Positions 54,868 through 64,000 of a DNA stretch of 64,000 bases are shown here, piece by piece. The notes under the pieces are model-generated. The model worked only from the letters and a program-made list of their open reading frames with translations, had not been told where the DNA came from and ran no database searches. A program made the position numbers and the translations under genes. Within the stretch, counting starts at the first letter, position 1; each line of letters starts with the position of its first letter. Source of the DNA: Rhodoferax sp. (GTDB lineage: Bacteria > Pseudomonadota > Gammaproteobacteria > Burkholderiales > Burkholderiaceae_C); contig NZ_JABBPD010000007.1 of the NCBI RefSeq assembly GCF_012927445.1, forward strand, positions 620,001 through 684,000, in the 5' to 3' direction.

Positions 54868-57015
54868 TTATTTAACTTCTTTAAGATGGAACAAGCGGTG
54901 CGTATCGCAATAGGTTTCAAAACCTAGCGGCACGATGAAGGTGGTGGACGGCGACTCGACAATGGCCGGTCCGACCACGCGGTTGCCTGCCTTCAGTGCT
55001 TCCATCGACCAGATCTGCGCGTCCTGCCATTTTTTGTGGCGGTAGAACGGACGGCTGCCGATGTGCGCGGCTTTGGGTGGAATCGGACCTGCATCCGGCT
55101 CCTCCGGCAGTTCCGGCTTGGACGAAATCACACTGCCGCGCATGATGGCGCCAGTGACGCCAAAACCCAGTTCGGGTGAACTGGCCGAACTGGCATAGAC
55201 GCGGGCATAGGTCTCGTCAAAGGCCTGCACCATTTTTTCCCAGTCCGCCAGCGTGGTCGCATTGGTGATGGGTGAGTTGATTTCGAGGTCGTTCAGCTGG
55301 CCCATGAACTGCATGCGGTAGCCCGGACGCAGCAACACATCTTCCGGCTTGAAGCCGTTGATGACGAATTCCTCGATGACCTTTTCACTCAGTTCGCCCC
55401 ACGCTTCGGTCAGGGTTTTGCAGGCTTGCACTTTCTCGGCATCGCTGGCTTTCGGTCCGACGCCGATGTCGACGCTCTTGTCGTAGCGGTATTCGTACTC
55501 GGCGCAGGCGCAGCCGAAGGCCGAGAAGCCGGCGGCCCAGGCCGGCACCACCACGTCCTTGAAGCCCAGCCCTTCGGTGTAGCCGTAGGTGTGGACCGGA
55601 CCGGCGCCGCCGTAGGAGAAACAGACGAAGTCAGCCGGGTTGTAACCCTTGGCGCTGATGACCGAGCGCATGTATTCGCGCAGGTTCAAATCGAGCAGTT
55701 CGATCACGCCTGCCGCCGCATCTTCGACCGTCAGTCCGAGGGGGTCGGCAATCTGTTCCTTCAGGTATTTACGGGCCCGGTTGACGTCGAGCTTGATGGC
55801 ACCGCCGAGGAAGTTATCGGGGTTGAGGTAGCCCAGCACGACGTGGCAATCGGACACCGACACCGTGTCCAACCCGCTGTCGGCCCAGCACATGCCGACG
55901 CGATAACCGGCACTGTCCGGACCGAGTTTGATCGCCTTGCTGTAGGGGTCGATGCGGATGAAGCTGCCGGCGCCAGCGCCGACCGAATCCATCGCCACCA
56001 GGGGCAGGGACAGCAACAGGCGCGCCATGTCCGGATCGGACTGGATGGCGAAGTTGCCCTTGGTGATGATGGCCATGTCGAAACTGGTGCCGCCGATATC
56101 GCTGCAAGCAATATTGTCATAGCCCAGTTTCTCGCCCAGGAATTTAGAGCCGATCACGCCGCCGATAGGACCGGAGACGATGGTGCGGGCCAGCTCCTTG
56201 GCGCGCCAGCCGATGGTGCCGCCGTGGGTCGCCATCACGCGCAGGTCAAACTTGGCACCATGCTTCTTGAACCGGTCGCTGACTTTTTTCAGCGTTTCGC
56301 GCGAAGGTTCGGCGGCGTAGGCTTCCAGGATGGTGGTGTTGGTGCGGTGGCTTTCCTTGCGCGACGGGTAGTAATCGACGGTCGCAAAGACCGGGATGTC
56401 GACGCCCAGTTTCTTCAATTCTTCGCGGCAGAGATCACGCGCCCGCAGTTCACTCTTTTCGTTCTTGTGCGACTGCAACAGACTGATCACGATCGCCTTG
56501 GAGCCGCGTGCCACCAGCTCACGGGTGGCGACACGCACTTCGTCTTCGCGCAAGGGAATCACGACCTGACCCTGGACGTCAGTGCGCTCGGTGACGCCGC
56601 GGGTGCGGGACAGCGGCACCAGCGGGTCATCGTAGCGGTGGCAGTTCAAATGGATGCGTTCTTCCAGCGCATAGCCGAGGTAGCTCTGCGCTGCGCGACC
56701 CATCGAATGGATGTCTTCAAACCCTTTGTTACACATTAGGCCAACGTCCAGGCCTTTGCGCTGCACCACCCGGTTCAGCATGGCGGTGCCGGAGTAGACG
56801 CAGGTCAAAAGTTCCGGAAAGACCTCGTCGACATTGAGCTTCCATTCGGCGAGCGCGTCGATCGACGATTCGTAAATGGCCTGCGATTCATCCCCGGGAT
56901 TACTCTGTGCTTTACCGACGACGAATGAGCCATCTTCTCGGACAAAGAAGGTGTCAGTCATCGTGCCGCCGGCATCGATTCCCATCACCTGTACGGGCGA
57001 GTGTTGCGTTTGCAT
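54868..57015 (-). CDS. acxA: Acetone carboxylase beta subunit (HyuA family)
   Basis: The 715-residue hydantoinase-A-type, ATP-binding subunit. The N-terminal actin-like phosphate loop reads MGIDAGGTMTDTFFV; further marks are AVVQ..LDVGLMCNKGFEDIH-like (GLDVGLMCNKGFED), MATHGGTIGWRAKELARTIVSGPIGG, CSDIGGTSFDMA and FSYGGAGPVH. It phosphorylates acetone and bicarbonate in the first half-reactions. First gene of the operon; a sigma-54 promoter lies about 115 bp before the ATG and the activator gene acxR is divergent. Confidence 0.93.
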   Translation of the reverse strand: MQTQHSPVQVMGIDAGGTMTDTFFVREDGSFVVGKAQSNPGDESQAIYESSIDALAEWKLNVDEVFPELLTCVYSGTAMLNRVVQRKGLDVGLMCNKGFEDIHSMGRAAQSYLGYALEERIHLNCHRYDDPLVPLSRTRGVTERTDVQGQVVIPLREDEVRVATRELVARGSKAIVISLLQSHKNEKSELRARDLCREELKKLGVDIPVFATVDYYPSRKESHRTNTTILEAYAAEPSRETLKKVSDRFKKHGAKFDLRVMATHGGTIGWRAKELARTIVSGPIGGVIGSKFLGEKLGYDNIACSDIGGTSFDMAIITKGNFAIQSDPDMARLLLSLPLVAMDSVGAGAGSFIRIDPYSKAIKLGPDSAGYRVGMCWADSGLDTVSVSDCHVVLGYLNPDNFLGGAIKLDVNRARKYLKEQIADPLGLTVEDAAAGVIELLDLNLREYMRSVISAKGYNPADFVCFSYGGAGPVHTYGYTEGLGFKDVVVPAWAAGFSAFGCACAEYEYRYDKSVDIGVGPKASDAEKVQACKTLTEAWGELSEKVIEEFVINGFKPEDVLLRPGYRMQFMGQLNDLEINSPITNATTLADWEKMVQAFDETYARVYASSASSPELGFGVTGAIMRGSVISSKPELPEEPDAGPIPPKAAHIGSRPFYRHKKWQDAQIWSMEALKAGNRVVGPAIVESPSTTFIVPLGFETYCDTHRLFHLKEVK

Positions 57016-57128
57016 AAGTGCTGTCTCCTCAATTCCTAATTGATTTTTTGACCCAGCTAGCGACCGTCAATCTAACAGTTGGTGGCTGGTACCCGCGATG
57101 AAATTAAAGTTAATCGCCTAGCCGGTAT

Positions 57129-57144
57129 TGCAAAGGGCATGCCA
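57129..57144 (-). promoter_or_regulatory. Sigma-54 promoter of acxABC
   Basis: On the minus strand TGGCATGCCCTTTGCA: -24 TGGCA and -12 TTGCA with exactly 10 bases between GG and GC. Transcription would start near 57117 and leave a leader of about 100 bases. It agrees with the sigma-54 activator encoded next door. Confidence 0.85.
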
Positions 57145-57227
57145 GTGTTTATGAAAGCTGGAAAGAATCCGTTTCCCCCAATGAGAGGGGCTGAAAACAG
57201 GACAAACTTGAGCCCGTCCAAAAGCGG

Positions 57228-57282
57228 TCTCGAACGTTTGTTTTTCGAACGGTCGCGTTGAATCCGGACGGAAATCGAACGG
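57228..57282. promoter_or_regulatory. Candidate AcxR upstream activating sites
   Basis: CGAACG occurs at 57231, 57246 and 57276, spaced 15 and 30 bases, with TTCGAA inside the second. The cluster lies 85-140 bases upstream of the -24/-12 promoter, the usual place for a sigma-54 enhancer. No other copies are seen in the control region. Assignment to AcxR is inferred. Confidence 0.5.
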
Positions 57283-57471
57283 CGTGCGGCGGTGCCACGG
57301 CGAAGCAGTGACTTGTGTCAATGTGTTCATTCGCAAGGACTGCGCACGAGGTCCGCTGTATAGTGCTACGGAAAAATAACTAAATTTCCGAGATGAGCCC
57401 GTCAAACAAAGTGGGCTGCCCAGGGCCATTGCGCTCTGCGGCAATTAGGGGAATAGCGAGTAGGAGACAAC

Positions 57472-59502
57472 ATGAATGCAAGCGAGCCAAAGCGGTCCAG
57501 CCAGCGGCTGTCCGATCCGCAAAACAACCAGAAAATCATGGCGGCCTGGGATGGGTTCTTGAGTGGCAATGCGCCCCAGGCGAATGCGTTGCGCTGCCTG
57601 ATTGATGACTCCTGGCGGCGCTGTCTGGAGGTGCAGGTGGACCCCGGCCGCAACCAGGCGCTTCCGCCGGTGAATGAGGATGCACTCAATTCGTTGCAGC
57701 AGCAGCACCGCGAATTGTTGATCGCCGGCAAACAGGTGATGGCGATGGCGCGGGATTTTCTGGCCGAAACCGAGACGATCATGATCCTGTCCGATCCGAA
57801 CGGCATGATTCTGGGCGTGGAGGGCGACCCCCGCGCACTGGGGGCGGCCGAGGACATTCACCTGAGTGCCGGCAGCAGCTGGAATGAGCTAATTTGCGGG
57901 ACCAATGCCATCGGCACCGCCCTGTCCATCGGCCAGCCGGTGCAGATCCATGCCGCCGAACATTTTTGTGCCGGCATCAAGCAATGGACCTGCTCCGCGA
58001 CCGTCATCCGGGACCCCTATGACGGCAAGATCTTGGGCGCCGTTGACGTATCGGGTTTGGGCAAGACCTTCAGCCCGCACAGTCTGGCTTTTGCCGTCAC
58101 CACGGCCAGCCGGATCGAGAGTCAGCTGGCCAAATTGGAGATGGAGTTTCGCTATCAATTGCTGGAACGCGGCATGGCGAAAATGTCCAGCGCCACCGAC
58201 GGTGTCATCATTTGTGACCGTCGCGGCTACCCCATCAAGGCCAACGAACGGGCCGTTACCGCGCTGCTGGCGCGGGGCATCAATTTCGATCTTAAAAACA
58301 CGACCCGCATCCCGACCTTGAGCACCGGGTCGTTCGCGTCCCCGACGTCCGTCGAGGCGCCTGAATGGCTCTGTGCCGACTGGCTCGAGCCCATCATCGA
58401 CGCTGGGGAACGGATTGGCACGTTGTTGGCGATTCCGGGGTTGCCGCAGATGGGCACGCCGGTGCACTGGACCCGAGCGGAGCGCAGCACCAAGACGGCG
58501 GTAACCTCAGACAGCCGGAGTTTTACCGACATCGTCGGCAGCAGCGAGGTCTTGGCGCAGGCGGTGCAAAAGGCCCGGCTGCTGGCGAAAACCAACGTGC
58601 CCGTGCTTTTGCTCGGCGAAACCGGCGTCGGCAAAGAGAATTTTGCGCAAGGAATCCATCGCGCCGGCCCGGCCGGGGAGCGGCCATTTGTCGCGCTCAA
58701 CTGCGGTGGGCTTTCCAAGGACCTGTTGGCCAGTGAGCTCTTTGGCCATTGCGAGGGCTCCTTTACCGGCTCGCGTCGCGGCGGCATGGTCGGCAAGATT
58801 GAGGCAGCGAATGGGGGCACGCTGTTTCTGGATGAGATCGGTGAAATGCCGCTGGAGCTGCAGCCCCACTTTTTGCGGGTGCTGGAAGAAGGGGAGATTT
58901 ACCGGATCGGCGAGACCACGCCCCGAAAAATCAGCTTCAAGCTGATCGCCGCCACCAACCGGGAGATTCGGGAGGAGGTGGCCGAAGGCCGGTTCCGCAT
59001 GGACCTGTTTTACCGGGTCTCGGTGACCAGTATTCACATTCCGCCGCTGCGCGAGCGGCGCGTGGATATCCGGCCGCTGGTCGAGCATTTTCTGCACAAG
59101 TTTGCCGCCCAGTACGGTGTTGAGGCCAAGCAGATCACGCCGGAAGTCATTGCCGTGCTGGAAAACCAGGCCTGGCCGGGGAATGTGCGTGAGCTGCGCA
59201 ATGTCATCGAGAGCATGTTTCTGCTGGCGGCCGGCCCCTCCTTGGGGCTCCGCGACTTGCCCGCTGAAATGGCCGTGCCGCCGGTGACCCATCGCGGGCA
59301 AGTGTGTGAACCTGCGCCCGCGACCAAAGGCAAGCTGGAAGACTCGGGGCTGGCCTTCATCCGCGAGACGATTGAAGCGCACCGGGGAAACCTGACCCTG
59401 GTGGCCAAGCAGCTTGGCATTGCGAAGAGCACCCTGTACATCAAGCTCAAAAAATACGGGCTGGACCAGGTGGTCAGCAGCGTCAGAGGTCCGGGCCACT
59501 AG
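57472..59502 (+). CDS. acxR: Sigma-54-dependent activator of acetone carboxylase genes
   Basis: An AcoR-type activator of 676 residues. A GAF-like sensor spans about residues 75-215 (GTNAIGTALSIGQPVQIHAAEHFC), a second PAS-like part follows (about 230-320), then the AAA+ domain with Walker A GETGVGKE near 381, Walker B GTLFLDEIGEM and arginine-rich sensor FRMDLFYRVSV, and a Fis-type helix-turn-helix at the end (NLTLVAKQLGIAKSTLYIKLKKYG). The sigma-54 contact loop reads GSFTGS, not the usual GAFTGA. Divergent from acxABC, which has a sigma-54 promoter. Confidence 0.92.
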   Translation: MNASEPKRSSQRLSDPQNNQKIMAAWDGFLSGNAPQANALRCLIDDSWRRCLEVQVDPGRNQALPPVNEDALNSLQQQHRELLIAGKQVMAMARDFLAETETIMILSDPNGMILGVEGDPRALGAAEDIHLSAGSSWNELICGTNAIGTALSIGQPVQIHAAEHFCAGIKQWTCSATVIRDPYDGKILGAVDVSGLGKTFSPHSLAFAVTTASRIESQLAKLEMEFRYQLLERGMAKMSSATDGVIICDRRGYPIKANERAVTALLARGINFDLKNTTRIPTLSTGSFASPTSVEAPEWLCADWLEPIIDAGERIGTLLAIPGLPQMGTPVHWTRAERSTKTAVTSDSRSFTDIVGSSEVLAQAVQKARLLAKTNVPVLLLGETGVGKENFAQGIHRAGPAGERPFVALNCGGLSKDLLASELFGHCEGSFTGSRRGGMVGKIEAANGGTLFLDEIGEMPLELQPHFLRVLEEGEIYRIGETTPRKISFKLIAATNREIREEVAEGRFRMDLFYRVSVTSIHIPPLRERRVDIRPLVEHFLHKFAAQYGVEAKQITPEVIAVLENQAWPGNVRELRNVIESMFLLAAGPSLGLRDLPAEMAVPPVTHRGQVCEPAPATKGKLEDSGLAFIRETIEAHRGNLTLVAKQLGIAKSTLYIKLKKYGLDQVVSSVRGPGH

Positions 59503-59543
59503 GCTTGCCGGACGGGGATGGTGCCGCGTGGCGCAGGGTCTTC

Positions 59544-60665
59544 TCAGCGCGCGGAGCGTTCCAGGTAATGTTTACGCCAGAAAAACAGCACCAGCCCGAG
59601 CGCCGTCAGCAGCATGAAGCTCATGGCAATCCAGAAGCCATTCGACAGGTGCAGCAAGGGAATGAATTCAAAGTTCATGCCGAAGATGCCGGCGATCAGG
59701 TTCAGCGGCAGAAAGATGGCGGTCAGCACCGTCAGCGTTCGCATGATCTCGTTGGTGCGGTGGCTTTGGGCGTTGAAGTGCATCTGGACCGCGGTTTCGG
59801 CGCTTTGCTCCAGCCGCCGCACATGGTGCACCACCCGCTCAATGTGCTCCAGCACATCGCGGCTGCGTATGTGCAGCAGCTCGCGCTCGCGCTGACCACC
59901 GGGGGTCTCGGCATCGGGCCAGGTCTTCAGGGCTTCGGTCCAGTCCTGGATCGCCGAGCGCTGGTCTTCGCAGATTTCGTCCAGATGGTGCAGCGCCAGC
60001 CGGGCATCCAGCAGGGCGGCCCAATTGTTGAAGCGGGTCTTGGGGTTGACCAATTCAGCCTGCCAGTGGTCGAGCTGGTGGGTGAGCTCGCGCCGCAGTT
60101 CCAGGTAGCCGTCCACCATGTGATTGACGATGCGCAGCATCAGGTCGGCCGGGCTGCTGGGCAGGCGCGCGCCGGCCGCATGGGATTCGGCCGACGCCGC
60201 GTTCAATAACTTGGCGGCATAGGCATCGCGCACCGCGCAGTCGGTCGGGTGCACCGTGAGCAGGATGTGGTCAAACACGGCAAAGCCGACCGGACTGGTA
60301 TCGATGCGCCGCAGAATCGGCGGGCCGCCGCGCGCCGGCAAACGGTGCAGCGGCAGGCCGGGTTGCGCCAGGTCGGTCTCGCTGTTGCCGGCGGCCAGAC
60401 GGCGGAACACCAGAATGTCGTACTGCGAGGTGTAGTCGTAATGCGAGGGCAACTGGTTGCTCAGCAGGTCGGAAATATGCAAATCAACCAGTTGCATGCC
60501 GCACAGGGCTTGCAGCGTCGCCTGGATTTGCCCCTGCATCACCTCAAACTCGCGGCGCCCGCAGGCGATCCACAGGTAGCCGTTTGCTGGCCGTCGCAGA
60601 TCGGCCAGCGGGGTCAGGGCATCGGTCTCAATGACACTGGTGCCGGTGATGGAGAAAATTCGCAT
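59544..60665 (-). CDS. CorA/ZntB-family divalent metal transporter
   Basis: A 373-residue CorA-type channel: a long cytoplasmic alpha/beta and helical part, then two membrane helices near the C-terminus (TLTVLTAIFLPLNLIAGIFGMNFE and FWIAMSFMLLTALGLVLFFW) with the signature GMN in the loop between. The metal could be Mg2+, Co2+ or Zn2+. The gene is 70 bp downstream of hemB on the same strand, separated by an interspersed repeat. Confidence 0.9.
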   Translation of the reverse strand: MRIFSITGTSVIETDALTPLADLRRPANGYLWIACGRREFEVMQGQIQATLQALCGMQLVDLHISDLLSNQLPSHYDYTSQYDILVFRRLAAGNSETDLAQPGLPLHRLPARGGPPILRRIDTSPVGFAVFDHILLTVHPTDCAVRDAYAAKLLNAASAESHAAGARLPSSPADLMLRIVNHMVDGYLELRRELTHQLDHWQAELVNPKTRFNNWAALLDARLALHHLDEICEDQRSAIQDWTEALKTWPDAETPGGQRERELLHIRSRDVLEHIERVVHHVRRLEQSAETAVQMHFNAQSHRTNEIMRTLTVLTAIFLPLNLIAGIFGMNFEFIPLLHLSNGFWIAMSFMLLTALGLVLFFWRKHYLERSAR

Positions 60666-60687
60666 GGACAGGCCCTTGATGCCAGTT

Positions 60688-61824
<1,137 letters not shown>

Positions 61825-61841
61825 CTATTTTGATAAATTAC

Positions 61842-61944
61842 CGGTGGGCAGTTCGCTGCCTCCCGCTTTTCCTCCCTGAGCGGGGCCTTGATGTGTGACA
61901 GCAAATAGGCTTACCACCCCAGCCCTCGTGCTGGGGTTTTTTTT
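61842..61944 (+). ncRNA. Structured RNA (leader or small RNA) before hemJ
   Basis: About 100 bases that fold well: closing stem GGTGG (61843-61847) with CCACC (61914-61918); hairpin GGCAG-TTCG-CTGCC; hairpin CCCGCT/AGCGGG (61862-61884) whose 11-base loop shows CCTCCC; stem GCCT/AGGC; and a terminator CCCCAGC/GCTGGGG (61917-61936) followed by eight T. The closing stem and the terminator share two bases, so they compete. A TTGTAG and TAAATT pair 17 bases apart (61811-61839) could be its promoter. The hemJ ATG is 15 bases beyond the T-run. Either an attenuating leader or an anti-Shine-Dalgarno small RNA. Confidence 0.6.
61917..61944 (+). terminator. Rho-independent terminator before hemJ
   Basis: CCCCAGC, loop CCTCGT, GCTGGGG, then TTTTTTTT. 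It lies between the hemB and hemJ starts, pointing toward hemJ, so it cannot serve hemB; it must end a short RNA or control read-through into hemJ. Confidence 0.9.
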
Positions 61945-61959
61945 GGCCTAAACTGCCTC

Positions 61960-62388
61960 ATGCTCTGGATTAAATCGCTTCACATTGTTTTCGTCGCCAG
62001 CTGGTTTGCTGGTTTGTTCTACCTGCCGCGGATCTTTGTCAACTTGGCCATGGTGCCGCAGGAGTCGGTGGCCGAGCGGGAGCGGTTGTTGTTGATGGCG
62101 CGCAAATTGCTGCGTTTCACCACCGTTATTGCGGTTCCGGCGCTGGCCTTGGGCGTCTGGCTTTGGGCTGGCTATGGCATTGGCTGGGGCCCCGGTAATG
62201 GCTGGATGCATGCCAAACTGGCCGTGGTGCTGCTGGTGCTGGGCTACCACCACAGTTGTGGTGTCGTGCTGCGCAAGTTTGTGGCTCATCGCAATACCCG
62301 CAGTCATGTCTGGTACCGCTGGTTCAACGAGGCCCCGGTACTGATGTTGCTGGTGGCGGTGATCTTGGTGGTGGTCAAGCCGTTCTAA
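61960..62388 (+). CDS. hemJ: Protoporphyrinogen IX oxidase HemJ (CopD-like)
   Basis: Four-helix membrane enzyme of 142 residues for the oxidation of protoporphyrinogen IX. Family marks are WIKSLHIVFVASWFAGLFYLPRIFV with the key His near residue 8, MHAKLAVVLLVLGYHHSCG with the second His-Lys and NEAPVLMLLVAVILVV. Often annotated only as CopD family or UPF0093. It is divergent from hemB, agreeing with a heme role, and has a structured RNA with a terminator right before it. Confidence 0.88.
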   Translation: MLWIKSLHIVFVASWFAGLFYLPRIFVNLAMVPQESVAERERLLLMARKLLRFTTVIAVPALALGVWLWAGYGIGWGPGNGWMHAKLAVVLLVLGYHHSCGVVLRKFVAHRNTRSHVWYRWFNEAPVLMLLVAVILVVVKPF

Positions 62389-62401
62389 CGGATTGGCGCA
62401 A

Positions 62402-63496
62402 ATGCATAAGACTTCGGCATGGCCCCTGGCGTTGATCTACGTCGGGCTTATCTTCTATGCCAGTCTGTATCCTTTTTCTGATTGGCGTGACCAGGGCATC
62501 GTGCCGTGGGCCTTTTTAACCAGTCCGTTACCCAAATACTGGACTGGTTTTGATGTGGCGATCAATGTCCTGGGCTACATGCCACTCGGGTTTTTGCTGG
62601 TTCTCAGTGCGCTGCGGTCTGGCAGAGCGCCATACGCCGTCGTCCTGGCGACGTTGCTGGCGGGCTTGCTGTCGCTGTCGATGGAGTCGCTGCAGGGCTA
62701 TTTGCCTGACCGGGTGCCGTCCAATGTGGACCTGAGTCTCAATACGCTGGGGGCCTGGCTGGGGGGCTTGATGGCCTGGTCGATGGAGAAACTGGGTGTC
62801 ATTGACCGCTGGAGCCGCTTCCGGGCGCGCTGGTTTGTGGCCGATGCTCGGGGTGGCCTGGTGTTGCTGGCCCTGTGGCCGCTGGCCTTGTTGTTCCCGG
62901 CAAGCGTGCCGTTTGGGCTTGGCCAGGTGATGGAGCGGCTGGAGGCGGCGGTGGCCGAGGCCTTGCAAGACACCCCCTTTTTGGACTGGCTGCCGGTGCG
63001 GGACATTGAGTTGCAGCCGTTGGTGCCTGGCATTGAGCTGGTCTGTGTTGCGCTGGGCCTGTTGATTCCCTGTCTGCTTGGCTTTTGCATCATCCGCTCG
63101 GTGGCACGGCGGGCGCTGTTTGGCGGGCTGGTGTTCGCACTTGGGGTGGGTGTCACCGCGCTGTCGGCGGCTTTAAGTTACGGGCCGGAGCATGCCTGGG
63201 CCTGGTTTACCTTGCCGGTCGAGGTCGGCCTGGTTGCGGCGCTGGTGTTGGTGGTGTTGCTGTTGTGGGCGCCGCGGCGTGCGAGCGCATCGCTGATGTT
63301 GCTGGCGCTGGGCATCTACCTCAGTCTGCTGAACCAGGCACCGGCCAGTCCTTATCTAGCGCAAACATTGGCCACCTGGGAGCAGGGCCGTTTTATCCGC
63401 TTTCATGGCTTGGCGCAGTGGCTCGGCTGGTTGTGGCCTTATGCCGCGTTGGTCTATGTGCTGACGCAGGTCTGGGGTCGGGACCCAAAAAACTAG
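62402..63496 (+). CDS. VanZ-family membrane protein
   Basis: A 364-residue protein with about nine hydrophobic helices. The N-terminal third is a VanZ-like domain (LIYVGLIFYASLYPFSDWR, DVAINVLGYMPLGFLLV, SMESLQGYLPDRVPSNVDLSLNTLGAWLGG). The C-terminal helices are longer than in VanZ itself. Function unknown; VanZ gives teicoplanin resistance in some enterococci but this does not carry over. I start at the ATG at 62402; an in-frame TTG at 62393 is also possible. It lies 13 bp behind hemJ. Confidence 0.82.
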   Translation: MHKTSAWPLALIYVGLIFYASLYPFSDWRDQGIVPWAFLTSPLPKYWTGFDVAINVLGYMPLGFLLVLSALRSGRAPYAVVLATLLAGLLSLSMESLQGYLPDRVPSNVDLSLNTLGAWLGGLMAWSMEKLGVIDRWSRFRARWFVADARGGLVLLALWPLALLFPASVPFGLGQVMERLEAAVAEALQDTPFLDWLPVRDIELQPLVPGIELVCVALGLLIPCLLGFCIIRSVARRALFGGLVFALGVGVTALSAALSYGPEHAWAWFTLPVEVGLVAALVLVVLLLWAPRRASASLMLLALGIYLSLLNQAPASPYLAQTLATWEQGRFIRFHGLAQWLGWLWPYAALVYVLTQVWGRDPKN

Positions 63497-63506
63497 AATC
63501 ACGGTT

Positions 63507-63890
63507 ATGACTGAAACAAATTGTGATGCCCAGGCCGGCGGCAGTCTTGCCGCCCAGCCGGCAGATTCTTATTACGAGCGGCATATCTTCTTCTGTCTCA
63601 ATGAGCGCAAAAATGGCGAAGATTGCTGCGTTCACCATGGGGCGCAGGCAGGGTTCGACCGCTGCAAACTCCAGGTCAAGGCCGCCGGTTTGGCCGGTCC
63701 CGGCCAGGTTCGGGTCAACAAGGCCGGTTGCCTGGACCGCTGTGCCGCCGGCCCGGTGGCGGTGGTCTACCCGGAGGCGGTCTGGTACACCTTTGTGGAC
63801 AACGATGACATCGACGAAATCGTGGAATCGCACCTTAAAAACGGCAAAGTGGTTGAGCGCCTGCTCATCCCCGCAACCTTAGGTCGTTAA
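63507..63890 (+). CDS. Thioredoxin-like 2Fe-2S ferredoxin
   Basis: A 127-residue ferredoxin of the thioredoxin-like (Shethna type) family. After a 22-residue polar start it has HIFFCLNERKNGEDCCVHHGA, FDRCKLQV, and NKAGCLDRCAAGPVAVVYPE; the cysteines in FFCLN, DRCK and GCLDRC are the likely cluster ligands. It ends in the ferredoxin tail DIDEIVESHL. Ten bases behind the VanZ-like gene, so probably the third gene of the hemJ transcript; partner unknown. Confidence 0.88.
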   Translation: MTETNCDAQAGGSLAAQPADSYYERHIFFCLNERKNGEDCCVHHGAQAGFDRCKLQVKAAGLAGPGQVRVNKAGCLDRCAAGPVAVVYPEAVWYTFVDNDDIDEIVESHLKNGKVVERLLIPATLGR

Positions 63891-63891
63891 G

Positions 63892-63951
63892 TATTTTTGG
63901 CCTCTAGCCCCCGTCCAATGGATGCTAGTAGCTATTTTATTTATAGCAATT
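63892..63951 (+). repeat. Interspersed repeat copy after the ferredoxin gene
   Basis: Plus-strand reading: TTGGCCTCTAGCCCCCGTCC, then GATGCTAGT and AGCTATTTTATTTATAGCAA, a perfect hairpin end. It starts 2 bases after the ferredoxin stop codon. The last 49 bases of the window show nothing recognisable. Confidence 0.87.
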
Positions 63952-64000
63952 AAATCAACAACTGTCGGTCACCTGGCCGATGGACGAACTCCCCTTTTAT

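Larger units (their letters stand above)
57016..57471. other. Divergent acxA/acxR control region
   Basis: A 456-bp gene-free stretch. It holds the acxA sigma-54 promoter (57129-57144, minus), three CGAACG elements (57231, 57246, 57276) as candidate activator sites, and for acxR a TATAGT hexamer (57359-57364) without a clear -35. No other gene is credible here. Confidence 0.7.

Noticed and set aside
57336..57364. Sigma-70 promoter for acxR with TATAGT as -10
   Set aside because: No -35-like hexamer at 16-18 bases; not supported enough to list as a feature.
61842..61944. 6S RNA or SRP RNA
   Set aside because: The central bubble and long stem of 6S and the conserved GGAAG core of SRP RNA are absent; the size with terminator is about 100 bases.

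Overview
The window looks like chromosomal DNA of a Burkholderiales bacterium, most likely Comamonadaceae (Rhodoferax/Polaromonas-like). This rests on gene content and order (ilvE next to a CHCC zinc-finger gene and waaF; metH split into two genes behind an SAH riboswitch; AlaR-type alr beside radA/lplT-type housekeeping genes), on high-GC codon use, and on a short AT-rich interspersed repeat of a kind I associate with this family. No database search was possible; gene names rest on motifs, lengths and context. I saw no rRNA, tRNA, CRISPR array or intact insertion sequence.

Layout. 1-5.9 kb (minus strand): start of waaF, a zinc-finger protein, ilvE, a small membrane protein, then a five-gene unit (SHP-type cytochrome c, diheme cytochrome c, cytochrome b561, response regulator, histidine kinase) preceded by a PmrA/QseB-like tandem box. 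5.9-9.4 kb: radA, then a low-GC accessory patch with a nuclease-like orphan gene, a small lipoprotein, a decayed reading frame behind a perfect FNR box, and two repeat copies. 9.4-14.5 kb: two overlapping P-type ATPases (mgtA and a P2-like pump). 14.5-21.8 kb: degenerate HD-GYP protein, alr, lplT, a DMT exporter, glutathione peroxidase, lytic transglycosylase, DAHP synthase. 21.9-26.3 kb: glcF, glcE, a SMP-30 lactonase and an HDOD protein. 26.4-29.3 kb: torF-like porin, glnK and amtB behind a sigma-54 promoter with an NtrC palindrome. 29.3-36.5 kb: comM, a soluble tandem-Cache/CheW protein overlapping a GGDEF-EAL protein, and a glycine-zipper protein. 36.7-43.7 kb: split metH with an SAH riboswitch, then a HlyD/ABC exporter. 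43.9-51.4 kb: recQ, exported proteins, MarC, BrkB, SDR, kappa-GST-like isomerase, dienelactone hydrolase. 51.4-59.5 kb: acetone carboxylase operon acxABC with a SecB paralogue downstream and divergent acxR. 59.5-64 kb: CorA, hemB, a structured RNA ending in a strong terminator, hemJ, VanZ-like protein, a 2Fe-2S ferredoxin and a repeat.

How the genes work together: acxR and acxABC form an acetone (ketone) carboxylation module under sigma-54; torF-glnK-amtB is a nitrogen-starvation unit; the cytochrome unit is a sensed electron-transfer module; hemB and hemJ are divergent heme-synthesis genes separated by the structured RNA.

The most unusual signals are (i) a family of at least nine ~60-bp repeat copies, of which three lie inside coding sequences as runs of rare codons, three supply stop codons and two abut start codons; (ii) the structured RNA between hemB and hemJ, with a CCUCCC loop and a terminator whose 5' arm overlaps a closing stem; and (iii) a low-GC orphan gene that joins a PD-(D/E)XK-like nuclease half to an integrase-like helical half.
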